Assembly (NCBI RefSeq): GCF_950023065.1
Contig: NC_088677.1
Coordinates: forward strand, 82,547,469 to 82,611,468
Length of the DNA: 64,000 bases
Direction: 5' to 3'
Origin: Planococcus citri
Taxonomy: Eukaryota; Arthropoda; Insecta; Hemiptera; Pseudococcidae
A program made the translations under genes and the position numbers. Positions 1 through 10,582 of this stretch are shown in pieces. The notes under the pieces are model-generated. The model saw nothing but the letters and a program-made list of their open reading frames with translations. It ran no database searches and was not told the origin of the DNA. Each line of letters starts with the position of its first letter. Position 1 is the stretch's first letter.

Positions 1-88
1 CTGACTTATTTGCATTCGAGTAATTCGTGTTCAGGCAAAATATAAACGTGTGTATCAATAGTTTGGGTAAGAGCTTAGGAAGATTCAT
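1..88 (-). CDS. 5' end of a second plexin-like receptor gene (partial, runs off left edge)
   Basis: Read on the minus strand from an ATG at 88-86, 29 codons are open to the window edge. The peptide starts MNLPKLLPKLLIHTFIF and continues closely parallel to the first 29 residues of the complete receptor gene that starts at 16478 (MNFPQLLPILLIHTFIF). It is a hydrophobic signal peptide. The similarity continues upstream through the 5' leader to about position 250, so this is a true paralogue in head-to-tail orientation and not a short chance match. Everything downstream, including the Sema domain and any kinase, lies outside the window. Its own promoter/leader block is at about 5.0-5.7 kb. Whether it is intact cannot be judged. 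Confidence 0.8.
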   Translation of the reverse strand, partial: MNLPKLLPKLLIHTFIFCLNTNYSNANKS

Positions 89-183
89 TGCGATAAAAAT
101 TTCGAATGTTCAGGCTACGCTATCATTCGGTTGATTTACCATTATTTTTTTTACCGGGTAATGTAGATTTCGTTTTGAAATAT
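89..183 (-). other. Putative 5'UTR part of the coding exon, left paralogue
   Basis: On the minus strand a pyrimidine-rich acceptor (TATGCTTCCAG) ends just before 183, followed by leader and then the ATG at 88. The same acceptor context (TATTCTTCCAG) lies at 16578 before the start codon of the complete gene. Shared position in both paralogues supports a spliced leader; no transcript evidence is available. Confidence 0.5.
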
Positions 184-269
184 CTGGAAGCATATTAAAG
201 AAGAGAATATGGACTTTAGTCTTATAACATCATGTTAATATAGTTGGTGTTTGATGTATTTTAATTAGC

Positions 270-487
270 GCATGTGGGTCATTCCATCCTCAATTCAACC
301 AAAGTTTTTGAGTCATGACCTTCAACTTCGCTTGATTTTTTTTATAATGTCTACGCACCCAATAAGTAAGAAACCCGCTATCATGTTTGGTCCCAGCCCC
401 CAGAGGGGAGTGGGTGTGAGGGGCGATCAATTATTTTCACATTGCCTCTGGGTACTCAACTTCAGCAGCGCATACCTCCAAAGCTAA
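270..487. repeat. Dispersed repeat R1, left part
   Basis: Together with 1450-1935 this forms a copy, in inverted orientation, of the repeat at about 21300-22190. Shared marks include the stretch around CCCAGCCCCCAGAGGGG, the TCAAAACA.ATTTCACAG block and the 'tgaacacgaatatgatgtc' word near 1857. It is interrupted here by the TIR element at 488-1449. Confidence 0.65.
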
Positions 488-1449
488 CAAGGGAGGTGCC
501 CCAAGTGACATGCACCGATTTAAATGATTTTTGCACCATTGGATAGAGGACATCGAACATAGTCTACCACAAAATTTTCAGCTGCTGAAGTTGATATTTC
601 GATTTTTCAGAGCAATTTTTTGATTTTCACATAGTAATTTGGAAAAGTTGGCCAAAAATAGTCGGCGGAGGTCGCATACCGAAACCTCCCATATTATTTG
701 GGCATTTCAATACTTATGATAAGACTAGCCCACGGTGGAATTTTCAGCTGCTGAAGTTGATATTTGAGCCCTCAAGGGCGATTTTTTGATTTTCACATTG
801 CAATTTTAAAAAATTGGCCAAAAATAGTCGGCGGAGGTCGCATACCGAAACCTCCCATATTATTTGGGCATTTCAAAACTTATGATAAGACTAGCCCACG
901 GTGGAATTTTCAGCTGCTGAAGTTGATATTTGAGCCCTCAAGGGCAATTTTATGATTTTCACATTGCAATTTGGAAAAATTGGCCAAAAATAGTCGGCGG
1001 AGGTCGCATACCGAAACCTCCCATATTATTTGGGCATTTCAATACTTATGATAAGACTAGCCCACGGTGGAATTTTCAGCTGCTGAAGTTGATATTTGAG
1101 CCCTCCAGGGCGGTTTTTTGATTTTCACATTGCAATTTGGAAAAATTGGCCAAAAATAGTCGGCGGAGGTCGCATACCGAAACCTCCCATAATATTTGGG
1201 CATTTCAATACTTATGATGAGACTAGCCCACGGTAAAATTTTCAGCTGCTGAAGTTGATATTTGAGTCCTCCAGGGCGATTTTTCTATTTTCACAATTAT
1301 TGCTATGTGAAAATCGAAAAATTGCTCTGAAAAATCGAAATATCAACTTCAGCAGCTGAAAATTTTGTGGTAGACTATGTTCGATGTCCTCTATCCAATG
1401 GTGCAAGAATCATTAAAATCGGTGCATGTCACCTGGGGCACCTCCCTTG
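488..1449. mobile_element. TIR DNA element with internal 166-bp tandem array
   Basis: Inverted ends begin CAAGGGAGGTGCCCC on the left and are mirrored at the right (about 150 bp of arm: 488-640 against 1300-1449). The element is flanked by TAA on both sides (485-487 and 1450-1452). The paralogous repeat near 21.97 kb has a single uninterrupted sequence at this point, so it acts as an empty site and supports a 3-bp TAA target duplication, as in PIF/Harbinger-like elements. No transposase is encoded, so it is non-autonomous. Confidence 0.8.
575..1290 (+). repeat. 166-bp tandem repeat, about four units
   Basis: The landmark GTCGGCGGAGGTCGCATACC recurs at 661, 827, 993 and 1159, exactly 166 bp apart each time. 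Units differ by only a few bases. The unit contains part of the host element's terminal arm (TTTTCAGCTGCTGAAGTTGA), so the array grew by internal duplication of the element. The short open frames here are repeat artefacts. Confidence 0.9.
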
Positions 1450-1935
1450 TAAGATACTTTGATCAAAACAGATTTCACAGTTCGAAAGGTCATTGCATTT
1501 TGAAATTTTCAAGTACCCAGCTGGCAAAGCATTAACTGCGCTCCTAGAAGCGTATGGTAGCGCCGCTACTATTACAATTTTTAAGTAAAATACGTACATA
1601 ATATGTTGAAATTTTCAAAAGTTGAAAGTTGAAATTTCAAAATGGCGCTATAGGTGTGAGCTACCGTTTAAAATTCTGAAAAAATTTCCATAGATGTACC
1701 TTTTGATGGTCTTTCGAAATATTCAATTTTCGTGATGGGATATTTTAATAGCGGCGGAACACCCTTCCACAAAATTTGAGCAAACCTTTTAAAAAAAAAA
1801 TCTGGGACATGCGATATATCGAATTCTATAATATTATTATTTATTTTCAGTAACGCTGAACACGAATATGATGTCAAATTTCTTTTGGACCTCATCCACG
1901 GCCTCCAGCACTTCCCCAAAGGAGGTAATTATACC
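1450..1935. repeat. Dispersed repeat R1, right part
   Basis: Continues the R1 repeat after the 488-1449 insertion; matches 21300-21980 in reverse orientation. It ends with the 'cacggcctccagcacttccccaaagg' word also seen near 21300. Non-coding. Confidence 0.6.
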
Positions 1936-2985
1936 AAAGGTTTCGAGCGTTTACTTCTTTTTTCTGTGTAACAGTCACAAAAGAGGACCTGAAGCTCCGT
2001 GAATGCGGTTTAATAAAAAAACTAGACAGGTATGTGTAGCTATAACTGCCTTTCAACAGCTATAACCGCTATTACATACATAGCTACTTAGTGCATAAGT
2101 GGCTCAACCATGTCACAGTGACGAGAAATAATAATATTTTCGAAACTGTCATTGCTTCTAAATGATAATTGTTTTTCGGTGTTTTCATACATATCTTCCA
2201 TATTACAAAATTTCAGAATAGGTAATTTCTAAGTTTGCATTGCCTCGAGATTAAAAAATTTCTAGTTGATTTTCATAGTGTGCGTTGTTTTAAAATTTAC
2301 AACATTTCAAATCAATTTCCCGAATTTTGCATTGCAATGCTGCTGAGTTATGAAATTTCCAATAAATTTTTAGAATTCACATTGCCTGTAATGACCAAAT
2401 TTTGAATAATTTTTCAGAATTATTCTTATTGTCTTCATATTACAAAATTTCAAATCAATTTTCAAGTTCATACTGTCCACAAATTGCAAAACGTTTACTC
2501 AATTTTTGAAATTCACATTGCCTCTAATTTTTCAGAATTTCCATTATCTTCATTAGGTACAATATTTTATATCAATTTCCCATGCCCCAGATTTTTTTTT
2601 TGATAGTTTTGCCCAAATTTGTAGGAGGGGTGCTCCCCAGTCGAAAATCCATTAAAAGATCCCATCTCAAAAATTAAATATTTCAAAAAACCATCAAAAT
2701 GTAGGTAAGTACAATTGTACATGTATGGAAATTTTTTCAGAATGTGTAGACATTGTAAACAAAGTTGGAGTGAAATCATAAGACAGGACTTGCAAAATTG
2801 CAATTTTTTTGGTCAAATTGACATTGAATGACCCATGAGGAAGAACCTTTACCGAACATTGAATTCGAGCAGGCCCCTAGCGGATGCACCGAAAGGGGCC
2901 CTCGAAATCTTACTTTCCCCCAGAATCTTTCTTACCGACATTTCGTTAGAAAAGTGGAGTATTGTATTGTATTTGTTACGATAGT
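1936..2985. other. AT-rich intronic stretch, degenerate short repeats
   Basis: Lies in the inferred 5'UTR intron (184-5229) of the left receptor paralogue. From about 2200 to 2570 a diverged unit of roughly 60 bp recurs (fatty-acid-like poly-T runs around 'aatttttcagaattcacattgcc'). A short piece near 2580-2720 resembles 21700-21840 (R1). No gene seen. Confidence 0.4.
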
Positions 2986-2989
2986 GAGA

Positions 2990-3310
2990 TGAATCAATTC
3001 GTTCGCGAATGATTCATAAACAAAAGTCAATGTGTTCGCGAATGATCCACAAAAATAATTCAATTCGTTCGTGAATGATTGACCAAAAATTGAGTAAGTA
3101 AATGAATCCATTCGTTCGCGAACGAATCACTTATATGAATCGATTCGTTCGCGAACGAGTCACCTATACGAATCGATTCGTTCACCAACGAGACACTTAT
3201 ACGAATCGATTGGTTCGCGAACGAGTCACTTGTATGAATCAATTCGTTCGCAAACGAGTCACTTACACGAATCAATTCGTTCGCGAATGAATGTTTAAAA
3301 AAAAGTGGAT
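2990..3310. repeat. Minisatellite with palindromic TTCGCGAA core (array 1)
   Basis: About ten units of roughly 27-33 bp built on GAATCGATTCGTTCGCGAACGA followed by GTCAC. The core TTCGCGAA and ATCGAT are palindromic. Because the unit is close to a multiple of three in part of the array, both strands show open frames with repeats such as SFANESIHI; these are artefacts of the repeat. A second array of the same family is at 12895-13630. Confidence 0.85.
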
Positions 3311-3419
3311 CAATTCGTTCGTAAAAGATTTCTATTTTACGAAAAGTCGGTCTTCTCACGCTAAATGCGTGAAAGTTTTGTTTTCTGTCTCGGATACTTG
3401 AGTGCGAATTGTACAATTT

Positions 3420-4290
3420 GTTTTTATTTCTTATTTAATTGAGTATACGAAAATAGTCCATCTGATAAGAAAAATCTGCCCTCCGGGTGGAGGGGGGAGG
3501 GAATGAAATTACAATTTTGCCGATTGATATAATATGTACTCACATTTAGGTAGGTTCATTAAAAAATTGTTATTTTCATTTTTGAATTTATGGGATGGTT
3601 CGAAACGGGATTCTTTTTCGTTTAAATATAAGAATTGACCTCATGGAAGCAAAAAATTGGTTTATTTCCTTTGATCCTTTGATACATACAAAAATTTAGA
3701 ATTTGAATGGCAAGTTTTTAAAAATTTTAATTTTGAAAATGGAAAGTAGGGTTTGTACCCAATTAATCCACCAAAAAAATAATTTTGTAACAGAAAAATT
3801 TCGAAAAATTGATCAAAAAGTAATTGAAAAGTAATTGAAAAGTAATTGAAAAGTAATTGAAAAGTAGCCAGAAAGGTGTCAAAATGCGAACAAAACATTT
3901 TAATGCAGAAAAAAATCACACAAAAAAAGGATTAAGTATTACGAATTGAAGTGTATTTAATTTTGAAAAGTTGAACTATTTTGAAATTTTCTGACAATTT
4001 TCGGCAAACAACGAACGTAACAATTTTTGACAATTTCTGACAAAAAAGGCGATTCTTGGAGAAATAAAACGAGACTGACAATTTTAACCAAAGGAGTGGT
4101 TTTCGGACAGCTTCTGGTGAAAAAGCGAGACATTTGGATAATTTTCTAAAAAAATCGGAAATTCGAGATTTTCTAAAAAAAAAAAGAATATTTTTAGAAA
4201 TTTTGTAGTAAAAAGGCGAGGATTTTTTTACAATTTTTGGCAAACAACAAATTTTTAAGTATAAGAAATTAAGTACTAAGACCTACATAT
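3420..4290. other. AT-rich stretch with an 11-bp tandem repeat
   Basis: No gene. At about 3818-3868 the 11-mer AGTAATTGAAA is repeated four to five times. The remainder is T/A-rich with short GA-rich words of the 'aaaaagcgagatttttgacaattttt' type. Confidence 0.6.
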
Positions 4291-4800
4291 TTTCGCGATT
4301 TTTTTTCGAAAAGTGAGATTTTTCACTTCGCAACTTATGAAAATTTTACCTACGTAAAAAATCGCGACTTTTAAACTGCGGAAAAGCTAGCATTTTCAGT
4401 ACAATAATAGGGAAGACTTTTGGACAATTTTTGGGAGGTGATAAAACTTTTGAGAATTTTTTGCAAAAAACCGAGATATTCGACAATTTAAAGCTAAAAT
4501 TGGGACTGACTATTTTTGTGGAAAAGCACGAATTTTTGACTATTATTGGCCTACAAAGGCAGACATTGTTTGCTCACTGATAATTTTTTAGGTGGAAAAG
4601 CGGGATTTTTAGGTACCTAAATTTTAGAAAGGGGAATGGATGCTTCCCGATTTTTTTGGTGAAAAAGTTACAATTGACAAGAAACAAGGCTATACGGAAA
4701 TTTTGACAAAAGATGAGATTTTTATCTACTTTTGGCAGAAATGATTTGAATAGAAGAAATTTTCAAACCGCGAATTTTCCCAAAAATGAGCCATTTGATT
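4290..4800. repeat. Diverged dispersed repeat, copy 1
   Basis: Similar to 9200-9670 inside the hAT element: both share 'cgaaaagtgaga', 'aaaattttcag', 'aatagggaagac' and 'tggacaatttt' in the same order. Non-coding and strongly diverged. Confidence 0.55.
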
Positions 4801-5009
4801 TGCACAGCCGCCCAGTAGAATCGTAAAAATTATCCTGGATTTTGATGATGATGGTCTATGGGTCCACGCAGAATCTCAAATATAGGTACTATAATCTGAA
4901 TCTGAACCATTTTTCCGATTAAGTAAGCAACTAGAGCGGAAAAACTGCGGTTTTTTCGAAAATGTCCCTTCTTGAGAGCTCAATTTCAAATTAAAATTAC
5001 TAAAATTAC

Positions 5010-5730
5010 GAAGTTGTTCACTGAATGTTGGTTTAAATTTTTCAATTTTTTTTGGTGTTTTGTTTTGGATCCATGTTTATGTATGAATTGTACGTGTAGA
5101 ATCGTGAGAGGTGAATAGATAAGTATTTAACCTTCAGAAAATGTGGATTAGTGACGCAATCACCGATTATTTTTTAAAATGAAATTTCATAAAACAGACA
5201 ACAAGGAGTAATAGTTGCAAATGGCTTACCTTCGGCGAATAATCTTGTAATAAAAACGTCGTCGAGCAAAGAATCAATATTGAAATTCTGGTTCTTGGTT
5301 TCCTAAATTATTGAAGTATAGCGTACAATGGATCACGATTTGTTGTAAAATTGATCACAAAACAGATACCGAAAAATGTTGACGTTAGACACACATGACT
5401 TTGAGAGATGGGTTGTGAAAATTGCACTGAGAAGAGATTGAGTGATCATTTCAATTTATAAGTTCTTTGGGCAACATACGTGGCTTTGATTGTCATTTTT
5501 CATTTCCTCTGGATAACTGTTTTTTTATGAAAATTTGTTGATAGTTGCATAAAAACAGGATAATGATTAATTAATCACAACTAGTTACAATGCAAAATTT
5601 TAATAAGTGCAGCGACATTATCGAATGAAAACAAGTCGTCATTTCCTCAGGTTTTCCTGTTGATGGTTATTTTCGACATTGTCGGAAGTGGTAATCGCCA
5701 ACAGAGAATAACACCTGTACTTACCTATTC
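5010..5730 (-). promoter_or_regulatory. Duplicated leader/promoter block of the left receptor paralogue
   Basis: This block matches 19770-20480 over some 650 bp in the same orientation, while the DNA on either side does not match. On the minus strand both contain a potential first exon ending in a good donor (GCCGAAG|GTAAGC here, exon end at 5230). The block lies upstream of the paralogue whose coding start is at 88, matching the position of the second block relative to the gene at 16478. I infer promoter plus non-coding exon 1. The transcription start is not visible. Confidence 0.55.
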
Positions 5731-5739
5731 ATATACCAT

Positions 5740-6160
5740 ATGTAGGTATAAGTGGGGGAGAATGAGGATGTTCTGGACAGGGTGATGTTCTGGACAAAAT
5801 CTAGTTTGATCAGTTTGACTGTGCCTAAAAAATTTTTCCCCCCAAAATTACGTGGCACTGTGGTACTACATTCGTTTGCACTAACAAACATTCCAGTAGC
5901 AGTTCATAACACGAAAATATTTGACTTTTTCAAAAATGTGTATGATTTTTGTGAAGTCAACGATTTTTTATTTCGAGTATGACTACAAGAAAAAACGGCT
6001 GGAGAACAAACTACAGGCAATTATGAAATTAGTAAACCTTAATTTATAACGTGAATTTGTGATATTCATCCTCAAACGTTTTCAAACTTGTGATATTTCC
6101 GTTTGATTCCAAAATGAGGGCCGGGTGTTATGTTCTGGACACTTTGTTACATTAAATGTA
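5740..6160. repeat. Short dispersed sequence with repeated GTTCTGGACA
   Basis: 'ATGTTCTGGACA' or 'GATGTTCTGGACA' occurs at about 5767, 5783 and 6129, at both ends of a 400-bp stretch that interrupts otherwise featureless DNA. It may be a small inserted element; ends not resolved. Confidence 0.3.
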
Positions 6161-8100
6161 TGGAATACCTACATTGTCTCAGAATCATAAGAAATGCATA
6201 AAAGATTCGAAAACTGGCCTAGAAAGAAAGAAAGCTTGATTTTGCGTGGATATGCGTCCTTTAGAGGATGAATAAGGTGGATATTGATGATTTTCGTCGA
6301 GTATCTATTTTTAGTAAATTTACTAGGTAAAAGCACGATGATGTGAAGGAGTTCACGGTGCACAATGCGACAGTTTTATATTGATATGTTATTAGATTAT
6401 TATCAAATGAATATGGGGATTACCTTTACGTTTTCGCAAACAAGTTCCTGGAAAGTTATTTCGAAAAATTTAACCTTTAATCTCTAATAACCCGAATGTT
6501 TTTTTTTTCGAACCCTTGTCCCGAAAACTTCTACGCATGGTTGATATTTCCATCGATGAACTTTTTCAATTTTTCAAACATTTTGATATACCTCCGATCA
6601 AAAATGAAAATGTGTATCTAGAACTGAATTTTAAAATGGGAAATTGCAAAATACTTGGTTGTCTTGCATGGATGGCTCTTCACCTCTTCCTTCTTTTTTT
6701 CTGATTTAGGCTAGGTACCAGGTACCTACTTTCTCTATTACCTACTCAACAAATTCTAATGTGACAATTTCTCTGGATTTATTTCAGAAACATTATTGGC
6801 CGATTGGAAAACTGGAGCCCGATCTCAATATTGCGATAATCATTCATCAACCTGGACGAGTTTGTGAAGCATTTTTTTTTTTTTTTTGGTAAGTCGACTT
6901 AGTCGTTTCATATTCTTAATAAGTATGATTGGGGGAGGGGGTCCGACCCTTATAATAAAGATAGACCCTTCGATTCAGCCTGAAAAAAATCAGCTCCTCA
7001 GCTCCAACAGGTACTGAATGAAAATTTATAGAACGTTGCAAGGAGTCCAAAATTTTTTTTTTTTTTTGGGGCACATCTTGGCTCCTATGGGACCAAATGT
7101 GTTCGAATTTGAAACTTATAGTAGAAACGATTCAAAAAAAAAAAAAAATTTTTTTACAAAATCTCAATGTTGATTTTAGGACTATTCGGGACTCTTAAAA
7201 TCAAAATTGGCCCCGCTATATTTTTTAAGTAAAGTACTCGTTGAGAGCTTTGGATAACAAAAAATCAGCCTCGTCTCCTAGCTTTAAAATGAGCCAAATG
7301 AAAATTCGCAGAACTTTTACTTTGCCTTTATTTATGTTAGAGTTTTTGGATTTTATCAAGTAATTTTTTCCTCAACAGGGTCAAATGGTTCAAATTTTTA
7401 GCTGGTACATAGTTGTTGTTGTATTTTGGTTTTTTCATAATTTTGACAAATGATCTAAAAATTTGAAAAATTTGGTTTTTGAGACATATCTCGGGCCCTA
7501 TGAGACCAAATCGGTTCGAATTTTGGGTTTTAGTTGAAATGCAATTTAATATAGGCCAAATAAAAATTCGGCGAACTTTTTCGCCTTCATTATAACACTG
7601 AGAGAAAGTTGCTGGAGTTTTCTTGAAGTATCATTTGCATTGATTATGACCTCCTGCACCTTGGAAATTTATTCTGTGTCTATTTAAATATAATTTCAAT
7701 CTGACAATTAGTTGCAAAAAATCGAACATAGAGCATGAAAATATGATGAAATATTTATTACTTACTTATTCTTACTTTGAAATTATGTACATACTTACAA
7801 CGCACTATTCATAATAAAAATTTGAAAAAATTATAAGGTTCAATTACCCAAATTAACTTCTAAGCACTAAAAATTTGAATCAGGTATTATTAATTTAGTA
7901 TCTACCTCCGGCTGAGTTAGAGCCATAGAACACTCTCCTGCATGTTGCAAAAAAAGTTATTTCCTATTCTATTTACCAGAATCAATAACTCCGCGTAGGT
8001 ACCTACTTAAAAAGAGGCGAAACTTTACACGAGTGGGTGCTTCAATTACATGTATTACACTTAATAAATAATAAATATCTAATAATAACATAAAAATAGA
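6161..8100. other. Intergenic DNA between the two receptor paralogues
   Basis: No gene recognised. Contains poly-T runs (6870-6887, 7050-7067) and two diverged copies of a phrase around 'cctatgggaccaaatgtgttcgaat' (7085) and 'cctatgagaccaaatcggttcgaat' (7498), a weak repeat of about 410 bp. Confidence 0.4.
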
Positions 8101-8101
8101 A

Positions 8102-8200
8102 TCATTTAAGACAGTTTTCCAATTGATCGTCGGCTTCATTTTCTGTGTCATCGGATTCTGTTGTAAGGTTTGAGTCATTAGGATTGGGTTGTTCGATTGT
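8102..8200 (-). CDS. Alternative last coding exon (7b) of the Sema-kinase receptor
   Basis: After a CAG acceptor at 8201-8203 the minus strand is open for 32 codons and ends in TGA. The peptide begins TIEQPNPNDSNLTTESDD and resembles the peptide of exon 7a (EQ.., SN..TE.., acidic tail). Its phase (0) is right for joining to exon 6 in place of 7a. It is a tandem duplicate of the last exon and could give an alternative C-terminus; it could also be a relic. Confidence 0.5.
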   Translation of the reverse strand, partial: TIEQPNPNDSNLTTESDDTENEADDQLENCLK

Positions 8201-8548
8201 CTGATGTATGTAGATGTAAGTACATATGTATAATATTAAATTATATTTTGAGATAACCAGTTCATATTTTCGAATACTTAAGTACCTAAATCATGACAAA
8301 ATGGAACACCACAAAATTGTGAAAAACTCTATAGCTTGGAAAGATCCTTTGTGTAGATTTTGTAACATAGATAATTTTCAAAATAAAATTCTGACCGAAA
8401 TTAGGAAATTTCCAAGTTCTACAATTTTAGCTCTGTGCAATTTTATTTTTGTAGAATTTTCAGTTTTCTGCATTTTCAAGTTTCTTGTGGATAAAGTACT
8501 TAAAAAAAAAAAGGCACGCAGAACTCTAAACCAATTTTCCTAGAAAGT

Positions 8549-8656
8549 TCATTTTTTCATAATTGAACTTTTCTGTAATAAGCTATCCGTTTCACTTTCC
8601 TCGTGATTGGTTTCTGTATTGGTGTTTGAGCAATGAGCATCAGATTGTTCCATTCC
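8549..8656 (-). CDS. Last coding exon (7a) of the Sema-kinase receptor
   Basis: Acceptor CTTATAG|GG precedes 8656; the exon joins exon 6 in phase 0 and encodes 35 residues beginning GMEQSDAHCSNTNTE, then a TGA at 8551-8549. It supplies a short acidic, Ser/Thr-rich tail after the kinase domain. There are no tyrosine docking motifs in it. Confidence 0.65.
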   Translation of the reverse strand, partial: GMEQSDAHCSNTNTETNHEESETDSLLQKSSIMKK

Positions 8657-8738
8657 CTATAAGTGAATTTCAGCAAGAAAATATAGAGATAAATATTGTG
8701 GTCACAGATTAGTGGAAAATTAGTTATTTTTTGCTTAC

Positions 8739-8847
8739 TATCTGTACGTTATCTGTGGCTAGTATGGTATCTAAATCTTGAATGGTTGTTGTAAAGTCTG
8801 GTCGATCCTTTGGCAGATACTTCCAGCATTTACGCATTAGACAGTAC
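8739..8847 (-). CDS. Exon 6 of the Sema-kinase receptor: end of kinase C-lobe
   Basis: Acceptor TACAATAG precedes 8847 and donor GTAAGC follows 8739. Joined to exon 5 in phase 2, it reads YCLMRKCWKYLPKDRPDFTT, which matches the CW(x)6RP motif of subdomain XI in receptor tyrosine kinases, with the conserved Cys-Trp and Arg-Pro. Confidence 0.85.
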
Positions 8848-8894
8848 CTATTGTAAAAATAATACGGCATGTTGAAATGAGTAATCTAATGATG

Positions 8895-10300
8895 CAGGCC
8901 CGTAGCCAGCGTAGGGGCAGCGGCTAGAAAGGCTGTTTGCCCCAGGTAGCAAAATAAAAAAAAAAACACGTTTGCCCCGACCAACAAAATCAGAAAAAAA
9001 AATCAGAAAGTGCAAAAAACCAAAAACTCAACAATGTAAAATTATGGTTACGTTCATGAAATGGCTACACTAGCATGAATTGCATTTGATAGCTCGATGG
9101 CTCGCTCGATGCGTTCACTAAATTTTAAATCAAAAATTTGATATGTAATTTGAGTAAAAATTAGTAATTTGTGAGGATTAGAAATCCAGTAGGTACATCT
9201 TTTTGCAATTTTTTTCGAAAAGTGAGACTTTCACTTTGTGCAATTTATGGCAATTTTACATAAAAAATTGAGACTTTTACACTACGAAAAAGCAAAAATT
9301 TTCAGCAATAGGGAAGACCTATGGACAATTTTTAAGAAAGAATGAAAATTTTTATAATTTTTTGCAAAAAACCGATAATTTTGACAATCTTAGCAAAAAG
9401 CAAGATGGACTATTTTTGAGGAAAACCACGAATTTTTGGCAATCATAGGCCAAAAAAATGATTATTTTTTTTGCAACCTTCAGTTGAAAATGGGAGAAAT
9501 TTCGGTCATTGACATTTTTTTCAAGCAAAAAAGCGGAATTATTTGGTAATTTTTAGAAAGGGAAATGGATATTTCTTGAATTTTTTTTACCAAAAAGTAA
9601 CAATTTTTGGCAAGAAACGAGGATATTTTTGAAAATGTTGACAAAAAGTGAGATTTTGAGCTATTTTTGGCGATAAAAGTGTATGTATAAGTAGGTCAAC
9701 TTTATCAAATTATTCACTTATGGATATTACTAGCATTTTTTTCTCATCAAGTTAAATGCAAAAATTGAATTTTTGAAATTAAAAAAAAAATAATAATAAT
9801 TTGGAAAACCAAAGCTACTTATTGAAAAAGTAACCCAATTTAGTAACTTAGTTTCTTGAAAAGTGACCAAGTACGAGCCCTGAGTGAGGGCAAAAGTTTG
9901 TTTCGAGAAGTAAAGTTTTTTCAGGTGAAAAGAGCGTTTTTTGTCTTAACATTTCTTTAAAAATTTGAATAATATATTTTTTTAATGTTGTTTGGACGCG
10001 AGTCAAATTTGACTATTTTACCTCATGACAAAATTTAATCAGAAACAGTCACAGCCAAAGAATTATTACAAGAGTTTCACAGTAAATCGCGCAGATTACA
10101 GCTGTAAGTATTAGACTCAACCCCAGCATCACGCATTATGTTCATTTTTTGTAAAAATTGTTTTGGATTTGGAATAACGGATGGTTGAGGAGGGTTAAAG
10201 GGGGGGGGGGGATTTTCACGGATGTTCGAGCCTCAAAAAGTGCTGCCCCAGCTGATATTTCCTTCGCCCCAGCTACAGCCAGATTCTGGCTACGGGCCTG
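8895..10300. mobile_element. hAT-type element in the kinase intron 5
   Basis: Ends CAGGCCCGTAGCCAG and its mirror CTGGCTACGGGCCTG (one mismatch in the inner bases) are typical hAT termini. A perfect 8-bp target duplication TAATGATG flanks it (8887-8894 and 10301-10308). It encodes no transposase; the inside includes the 9200-9670 dispersed repeat. It sits wholly within the intron between exons 5 and 6, so it should not alter the protein. Confidence 0.9.
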
Positions 10301-10356
10301 TAATGATGGCATTGTGAGAGCTGTTGGATTGAAATTAGGAGCATATTTATACGTAC

Positions 10357-10497
10357 AACATTTCTGGGCAGGTGTCCGGTTTCTTCATGCGATACCCCGA
10401 CTGAATGGCTTGCACCAATTTTTTTACATCATCGAATTCTGAATAGGGAACAGCGCCAAACGTCATAATCTCCCAAAGTAATACGCCAAAGGACCAA
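10357..10497 (-). CDS. Exon 5 of the Sema-kinase receptor: kinase C-lobe
   Basis: Acceptor CTTATTCAG before 10497, donor GTACGT after 10357. In phase with exon 4 it encodes WSFGVLLWEIMTFGAVPYSE and then the helix corresponding to the FGFR 'YRM.KP..C' segment. The DxWSFG motif of subdomain IX is intact when exons 4 and 5 are joined. Confidence 0.88.
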
Positions 10498-10582
10498 CTG
10501 AATAAGTTGAGGTATTCGTACCAGTTTAGAGATAGAAAATGATTGCTGCAAAACATTCGGTACGTGTTCTATTTAGACTTAC

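Noticed and set aside
3060..3416. 118-codon minus-strand frame with repeated SFANESIHI, and a 62-codon plus-strand frame in the same DNA
   Set aside because: Both are produced by the TTCGCGAA minisatellite, whose unit is nearly in step with the codon length; neither has a credible start or domain.
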